From contig JACEFZ010014453.1 in assembly GCA_014155875.1 (NCBI GenBank), positions 209,001-273,000 of the forward strand: a stretch of 64,000 nucleotides of DNA. The letters run 5' to 3'. Positions 58,470-64,000 of the stretch are shown one piece after another (position 1 is the first letter of the stretch; every line of letters begins with the position of its first letter). A program made the position numbers and the translations under genes. The notes below the pieces were generated by a model. It was not told where the DNA came from and made no database searches. It was given only the letters and a program-made list of their open reading frames with translations. The DNA is from Cepaea nemoralis. Lineage: Eukaryota > Mollusca > Gastropoda > Stylommatophora > Helicidae.

Positions 58470-60218
58470 TCATCCTCGTTGCACATCGAACCATTCAGTC
58501 CATAAGTGCTCGGATCCCCTCCTCAGCAAATCCTGCAGCGTGTAGCGGCTAACGACGCCAGTTCTGTGTTGGTTTATCAATCTTCTTTGGCTTCCTGCGT
58601 AGTGTTCTTGTTTGGCCACCCCTCTTTTAATTTGCTGCTCCCGCAGTCTGGCCATTGTTGTAGATTCACAGTCATCACTTGGTTCTCGCAAAAGTCTCAC
58701 TTCTCGTAGAGCATTCAGAATGTCAGCCTGGTCCATGGCGCGTCCGCCCTCCACAGTAGCCTCACCTGCGAGCTTGTCAGCCCGCTCATTTCCTTGTACT
58801 CCCGCATGACCTGGCACGAAGATGAAACTAATCTTTGCCAGCCGAGACCGCTTCAGAGGCAGCAACCATTCTCTTCGGATCGACCCCTCCTCTATCCTCT
58901 TGATCATGTTCATTGAGTCGCTAAGGAAACAAGCCCTAGTGAATGTCTGTGTCTCGAGCCATGTTATTGCTTTACTTACTGCCATGACTTCCATGGTCAG
59001 GCTACTTGTGGTTTCAGTGAAAGCACCAGAGTCCTCCTTCACAATTCTCCCTCCGGCCCGAGCTGTAAAGGCCCATGAGCTTCTCACATGTCGGACGACC
59101 GACCCATCTGTGTAGATGACCGCGTCACCGTCTAGCGAATTCTCGAAAATCAACGCTTGTACTTCAGCCTCAACAGCAGCCGGATTTTCTTGTCTGCATT
59201 TTCTATCTAGTTGGATGCAAACTGAAAAGGATGTGCAGAAGTCTGTTGGCACTTGCACCCACTCCTCGCCAGGTTCTAAGTCCTCAAGTGAACACACCTG
59301 TTAAAGAATGTCTTCGGCTTGACCCATCCACGACCGTCCTCTTTTTAACCTGCTGCCCTTCACCTTCCTAATTTCACTATGCAGTAGATGTTGTGTGTTT
59401 GCGTTAATTCTGAGGTAGGCGCGTGCCCTGCAAACTTGTATTCTCTCTTCAATGGTTGGAAAATCAAGAAGGTAGCGCATCGCCCTGCATGCTGTATCTC
59501 TTGTACATCCAAGAATAATGCGCATAGCTTCATTCTGTATCCTTTCCATCCTTTCTATCTGCTTATGGCTGAGAGTCAGGATTGCCATTGCATACTCCAA
59601 AACAGACATGACCAGCCCCTCGTACAGAAGACATAGATGGCGCTGCTCACAGTTTGCTGCCGCCATCACCCGCATCGCTGCCAAACCCCGCTTGGCCTTT
59701 GTTATCACCTGGTCTATGTGCACATTATAAGCAAGGCTTCGATCAAACCGTATCCCCAGGTAATTCATTGCCTGCGTTCTTTCCACCGTCTCTGAACACA
59801 GCATTACAGTTGGTGTTGGATTGTTGACAATATGATTATTCAACGAGAACCAAGTCACTGTTGCCTTTGTTGGGTTGACCATTGCCCCAGCTTCATCACA
59901 CCAAGTACTTATGCGATTGAGTTCGGTTTGTAGTTCCACAGCAACCTCCTCTCTATCCTTACCCTGACGATACACTAAAACATCATCGGCATACGACAAT
60001 GTCCTGCCAGGTCCAGTGATCTGCTCACTGGTGATTCTCACTGTGTAGGCGTTGAACAGTACCGGAGATAATGGTGATCCCTGTGGTAGGCCAGGATATA
60101 TTGTTGTTGGTTCCGAAGTCCAACTGCCACATCTAAAAACTACTTTCCGTTGGTAGAGGGCTGCAGCGATCCAACTAAGGAGGAATGGACTTACGTTTAG
60201 TTCAAGAAGCTGAAACAT
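58470..60218 (-). pseudogene. LINE B RT C-terminal half and RNase H
   Basis: The frame 59301-60218 has LPQGSPLSPVLFNAYTV and the catalytic box YADD (LSYADDVLVYRQGK), followed by the thumb region ERIQNEAMRIILGCTRDTA. After a single in-frame TAA at 59301 the same phase continues to 58470. That part contains the RNase H set VIYTDGSVV, MEVMAVSKA, LSDSMNM and GHAGVQGNERADKLAG. The end (HLWTEWFDV) has lost the cysteine pair seen at the end of LINE A. Confidence 0.87.
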
Positions 60219-61645
60219 TAAAAAATCCAGTGGTACTCTGTTGTATGCGTCCTCAAGATCAATCGCTGCAGCAACGGTTTCAGTGCCTGAGTGGAAACCT
60301 TCATAGACATCATGGGCAAAGACTGCTGCATTGGTCCAGGTTTCTCTTTTGGACGGTACCCACCCAGGGTAGGTGGGAAAACACCTTGCCTCTCTAGTTG
60401 GCTTGATATTTTCCTGGCAATTACCTTCTCCAGCAGCTTGCCTATTGTATTCTGCATGGTTATAATTCGATATCCCTGAATTTTTTTGTGGTCTTTGTCA
60501 GGCTTCGGCAAGGGAATCAGATAGCTGTGTAACCATTCCTCCTTGATGCTAGCACTCCCTATACTGTTGTTGTACATGTCTGCTAGTTTCTCTAGCTCAT
60601 TGTCGGTACACCTATTTATGTCGTCGTATCTTATGCCATCAGGACCTGGAGCACTGTTTTTTGATCGTCGAAGCACAGCCTTGATTTCTTTCACTGTCAC
60701 TGTGTCTTCCTCCGAAGTGTTCTGGGCCTTGCATCTGTCTGAGGTGACCTCCTTGGCCAGATTTCGGCCTCCCATGTCTGTCTGGTTGCTCTGCTCAAGG
60801 TAGCGTTCAAAGAGGGCTTTGCCCTTGTCCTCGTCAGTCCTCTGCCAGGTGAGGTCAGCACCTTGGAAGTCTGAAATGCTCTTATTCTTGACTACACCAC
60901 TCATGCTTTTATGTAGTCGCCAGAACAATTTCAGTGACTTGTCTGTGCTTACTCTTTGACACACCTCTGCCCATTTTTCGCTTTTAACCACCTTGACCAG
61001 TTTTTTGAAATAGCTTACTTTTGTGTGCATCTCTCTTTCTAAGTGCAAGCAGGGACTAGGATGACCAGCTCTGTTCTTCTTGGCATTTTGCCATCTCCTT
61101 ACAGCACTACGCTTATCCACCCAAGCCTTCTCCACCTCGAAACTCCACCACGGTGGCTGCTCCCAGCTTTTTTTCCTGCCCTGAAACGTTCTGCGCTTGT
61201 CACGTCTTATTTTACTCACCACATCTTGCCCTGTACTGTCATACTGGAACGTCTTTACCTTTAGCTTGTGCTGCCTGGTTCTGCCTTTCTCCACCAATAT
61301 GCTGCACGGGTGGTGGTCGCTGCCATGGTGTCCTAGGACACCCCATCTACACACTGTAGTGAGTGAAGGTGAAACTAGCGCCAGATCAATAGCACTGTCC
61401 TCATCGCCTGGACGGCTTGCTGTCCTGGTGACACAGCCACTGTAAATACAAACCAGGTCAATGGTTTCCAGTGCAGTCTCGAGCTCCTCCCCTTGTGTAT
61501 TGGAGGAAGTGTTTCCCCATGCTCTGCCTTTAGCGTTGAAGTCACCACAGAAAATAACATTTCTCTCGTGGCCTAATATGCCACTTAAGCACTGCCACTT
61601 CTGGGCGTCCATACTCGCATTGCGGGCATAAACATTAACCAACAC
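60218..61645 (-). pseudogene. LINE B endonuclease C-terminal part and RT N-terminal half
   Basis: This 475-codon frame starts in the endonuclease (LVNVYARNASMDAQKW, VIFCGDFNAKGRAWGN, DSAIDLALVSPS, HHGSDHHPCSILV). It passes PWWSFEVEKAWVDKRSAVRR and reaches the RT fingers (APGPDGIRYDDIN, LIPLPKPDKDHKKIQGYRII). It ends out of frame after a one-base shift in an A-run at about 60347-60352. The correct phase (AAIDLEDAYNRVPLDF) continues in the next frame. Confidence 0.87.
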
Positions 61646-62147
61646 GAATGGTATACTGGAAATGAACTCTCAACGCCTGTATTTGTATATCGTCACTGTC
61701 CCAACTGGACAGTCTAGCTCTGACGCCACCATGCTGTCGCGAACGAGAAATCGCCGTTCCCAGATGTCGTCTGTTGTAGAAACATTTGAAGCCGGCAATT
61801 CGGAGTAGCTGATCGCCCAGTCTCGTCTCCTGGAGTGCTACAATGTCGTTCCTGTAAACTAGGGTTTCTAAAATAGAGCCCCGTTGTTTTACACTGGCAC
61901 AGTTCCAATATAGAATACGGATATTCCTGAGTCCTAGACGGTGACACTTGAGTCTAAAACGCCTCAAACCACCGCGCTTACCTTGCTTCTTTGTCCCTGC
62001 GCGGCTACCACGCCGCTTCGTTATGTTGACTGCTGACCGCTCGGAAAAAACACGTTCTTCCGCCATGTTGAAAAAACGTAAACACAAGACTGCGAAAACC
62101 ACACACGCTGCTGAAAATTCACTCAAGGATGGCTTCGCTAGATGCAC
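61635..62147 (-). pseudogene. LINE B N-terminus and start of endonuclease
   Basis: Basic segment TKRRGSRAGTKKQGKRGGLR, then the endonuclease start LRNIRILYWNCASVKQRGS and IVALQETRLGD. A one-base shift near 61660 disconnects it from the rest. The likely start is MAEERVF at 62066. The longer in-frame extension to 62147 has no support. Confidence 0.82.
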
Positions 62148-62364
62148 GAACTCCGTAGCACACGCGCAGATCTTGAGTAGAAACTCCTGGTTTTACATCC
62201 TGGCACACCAATTACACGCAAGAGATGAATAAATCCATCCCCTACGCGAAAAAGTTAACGAACACAAAACAACACGACCGTCCGTCGCCATCTTTTAAAA
62301 CCGGGGAAACCCGTTTAAAAGTCGTGAAAAAAATATTGAAATGTTAAACATTGAATGTTTGTGA

Positions 62365-62450
62365 AAATATAGACATCCAAATAAGGAGTTAAATTTTTGA
62401 AAGTAAAAAGACATAACCAAGGAAAATTTAAAATTTTTGAAATTATGACT
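62365..62450. repeat. 35-bp minisatellite, right part
   Basis: Two to three ragged units (TTTGTGAAAATATAGACATC, AAGGAGTTAAATTT) resume beyond the 5' end of LINE B. Confidence 0.7.
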
Positions 62451-63440
62451 CACAAAAACAGGGAACCCCCAATTTCTATTTCTGGCTGAAACTGAAACGG
62501 GGCTGGAGCTTAAAAATGAATGTAGTGTTGGTTTTTGTATACCAAATCACCCCACTGTGGTACAGTAGCATGAATGATTGGTTTTAAAAACTGTCAGACA
62601 CAGATTTTGCCCTTCCCAATTTTTTCTTTTTTTAAAACCTTTGCCCGGTGGGAAATTAATGATTTCCAGTCCGTCTTGAAGGGGCCCATTGTGGGTAATA
62701 GGTTTTATAGACCCGGGTTTTGCATTCTTTGCCCATTTTGGTTTTTCTTTTAACCCCGGTTAATTTAACGCAACCCCTCTTGCCTCGGACCCCCCAAAAG
62801 TGCTCGGACCCCCCCCAAAATCCCCGCTGGGGGAACGACCCCCGGGGGACAATCTTTTTTGGGTTCCTCGATGTTTTTTTTTTGGCCCCCCCTTTTTTTT
62901 TAAGCCCCGCAGTTCCTTGGTAGACCCGTTACTTTTTTTGAAAAACCATTCCGAGAGTTTAAATTTCACCTTCCAGGGGTCCCCCCCAACCCAGCCTCCC
63001 TGCCTTGAGGCCATTTTTGTCTGTTTGGGGGGAAAGTGAAACTAATTTAGGAGCCCCTTTAAGGGGCCCAAAATTTTTAATGACCCCCCCCATTTTGTAT
63101 TTATTGATCCAAGGAAACACCCCTGTGAATGCTGGCTGACCTTTTATTGCTTTATTTGCCTGATTCCATTCACATTTGTTTTTTCAGAAAACCCCAGATT
63201 TTAAAATTCCCCCTCCCCCATTTAAAAAGGCCCATACTTCTTTCCGGGAAATTTTGATGCCGGTCACTGTCAGGAAAAAATAAAGTTGTACTTCACCCTA
63301 AAGCCCGGTTTTTTCCCCCAGTTTTACACCCATGTGTTGTGTGTCACTTATTTGTTACACCCTTTTGTGTGTTTCTTGTGCCCCTTTTGTTTTTTTTTTA
63401 AAAAGTGTTTGGGGGTTTTTTTTCCAAAAACATTTGGTTC
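62451..63440. other. Stretch of suspicious sequence quality, presumed intron
   Basis: Runs of C, G, T and A (CCCCCCC, TTTTTTTTTT, GGGGGTTTTTTTT) are packed at a density not seen in the neighbouring unique DNA. No array, gene or transposon is readable. The three short ORFs here look like products of base-run errors. Confidence 0.6.
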
Positions 63441-63447
63441 CTCTCAG

Positions 63448-63564
63448 ACTAATGCAGTGACATCTACACTGAAGGTCACAATGCGAGTGTTCAGACGGCT
63501 GACATCATGGAGACCACAATGTGTGAGGATCTGATAGAGCCTGGTTTGTGTATCAAACATGAAG
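63448..63564 (+). CDS. Candidate coding exon of a plus-strand gene
   Basis: An acceptor CTCTCAG at 63441-63447 and a donor GAAG|GTATGA (63565) bound 117 bp. One frame reads SDIYTEGHNASVQTADIMET then TMCEDLIEPGLCIKHEG. It carries IKHE, again a sumoylation-type motif as in the exon at 48466. An in-frame TAA near the acceptor, and a phase conflict with the first exon, mean that the ATG at 63507 may be the start. Alternatively another acceptor (AATGCAG at 63457), an intervening exon or a base error upstream could apply. It is probably the N-terminal region of a zinc-finger-type regulator (inference). Confidence 0.42.
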
Positions 63565-63599
63565 GTATGACATTCATTGCTCGTGTGTGTTATTGTTGT

Positions 63600-64000
63600 A
63601 GTTTACAGAAATAGAAATCTAATGTTGGGTGAGGAATAACCTCCAAGATGTGGACATATTGTGTTCATGTTTTACAGAATTAGAAATCTAATGTTGGGTG
63701 GGGATAACCTCCAAGATGTGGACATATTGTGTTCATGTTGTAGTTTTTACAGAATTAGAAATCTAATGTTGGGTGAGGAATACCTCCAAGATGTGGACAT
63801 ATTGTGTTCATGTTTTACAGAATTAGAAATCTAATGTTGGGTGAGGAATAACTTCCAAGATGTGGACATATTGTGTTTCATGTTATAGTTTACAGATTAG
63901 AAATCTAATGTTGGGTGAGGAATAACCTCCAAGATAGTGGACATATTGTGTTCATAGTTTATCAGAATTAGAAATATAATGTTGGGTGAAGGATAACCTC
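63600..64000. repeat. 69-bp minisatellite, about 6 copies, running off the window
   Basis: The unit starts ACAGAATTAGAAATCTAATG and continues TTGGGTGAGGAATAACCTCC, AAGATGTGGACATATTGTGT and TCATGTTTT. Units vary by small indels. The array continues past the right edge. Confidence 0.92.

Larger units (their letters stand above)
58441..62300 (-). mobile_element. LINE B: nearly full-length endonuclease-RT-RNase H retrotransposon
   Basis: The 3' tail is (TTAG)n at 58441-58463. The protein runs on the minus strand from about 62066 (MAEERVFSERSAV) to 58470. It has an Arg/Lys-rich N-terminus, endonuclease, RT and RNase H. Few lesions interrupt it: frameshifts near 61660 and 60350, and one TAA at 59301-59303 where LINE C has CAA. 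The 35-bp array on both sides marks the insertion site. LINE C is a truncated relative and LINE A a more distant one. It lies in the presumed intron between the exons at 48466 and 63448, in antisense. Confidence 0.9.

Noticed and set aside
430..64000. CRISPR arrays
   Set aside because: Repeats are directly adjacent with no unique spacers, there are no cas genes, and the DNA is clearly from an animal.

Overview
The window is animal nuclear DNA, most likely from a mollusc (a gastropod is my best guess, by inference). The reasons are spliced-exon signals, LINEs, SINEs, a Ty3/gypsy element, piggyBac and Tigger-like DNA transposons, and a recognisable subunit of the metazoan augmin complex. There are no operons, ribosome binding sites or bacterial genes. 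Close to half of the 64 kb is tandem minisatellite with many unrelated unit lengths (about 22, 24, 25, 28, 31, 32, 34, 35, 38, 40, 45, 47, 49, 50, 69 and 77 bp). These arrays create long open reading frames, often in all three frames of one strand. I treat those as non-coding.

Layout, left to right. 1-1236: short repeats, a 77-bp array and the decayed tail of a LINE. 1237-8249: one block of 34-bp and 49-bp repeats that looks like an expansion of that LINE's 3' end. 8279-17838: a 32-bp array split by an 8.0-kb Ty3/gypsy element on the minus strand (9285-17311), with near-identical LTRs and an exact 5-bp target duplication. 17845-20338: a LINE fragment carrying a SINE, a 31-bp array and a second LINE tail inserted in that array. 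20339-25265: four larger and two smaller arrays. 25332-27553: the large 3' exon of HAUS8 on the minus strand. 27620-29062: two arrays. 29286-34351: a LINE with endonuclease, reverse transcriptase and RNase H domains, split by a G-rich repeat. 34600-39511: a decayed PD-(D/E)XK-like ORF holding a LINE insertion, two piggyBac-type MITEs and a Tigger-like remnant next to a truncated LINE. 39870-42600: a LINE with a long RT frame. 43614-43767: a candidate first exon of HAUS8. 43856-47090: a 45-bp array, LINE fragments, a SINE and an unidentified terminal exon. 47205-57600: a 28-bp array, a small plus-strand exon and a 9-kb 38-bp array. 57648-64000: smaller arrays, a second full-length LINE, a stretch of suspicious sequence quality, another plus-strand exon and a 69-bp array.

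Three host transcription units are suggested. HAUS8 (minus) has two phase-compatible exons about 16 kb apart, with transposons and minisatellites in the intron. A plus-strand gene has candidate exons at 48466-48563 and 63448-63564, separated by the 38-bp array and a LINE. An unidentified plus-strand terminal exon with a polyadenylation signal lies at 45704-46069. The main theme is mutual nesting: transposons land inside minisatellite arrays, and one large array appears to have grown from a transposon end.
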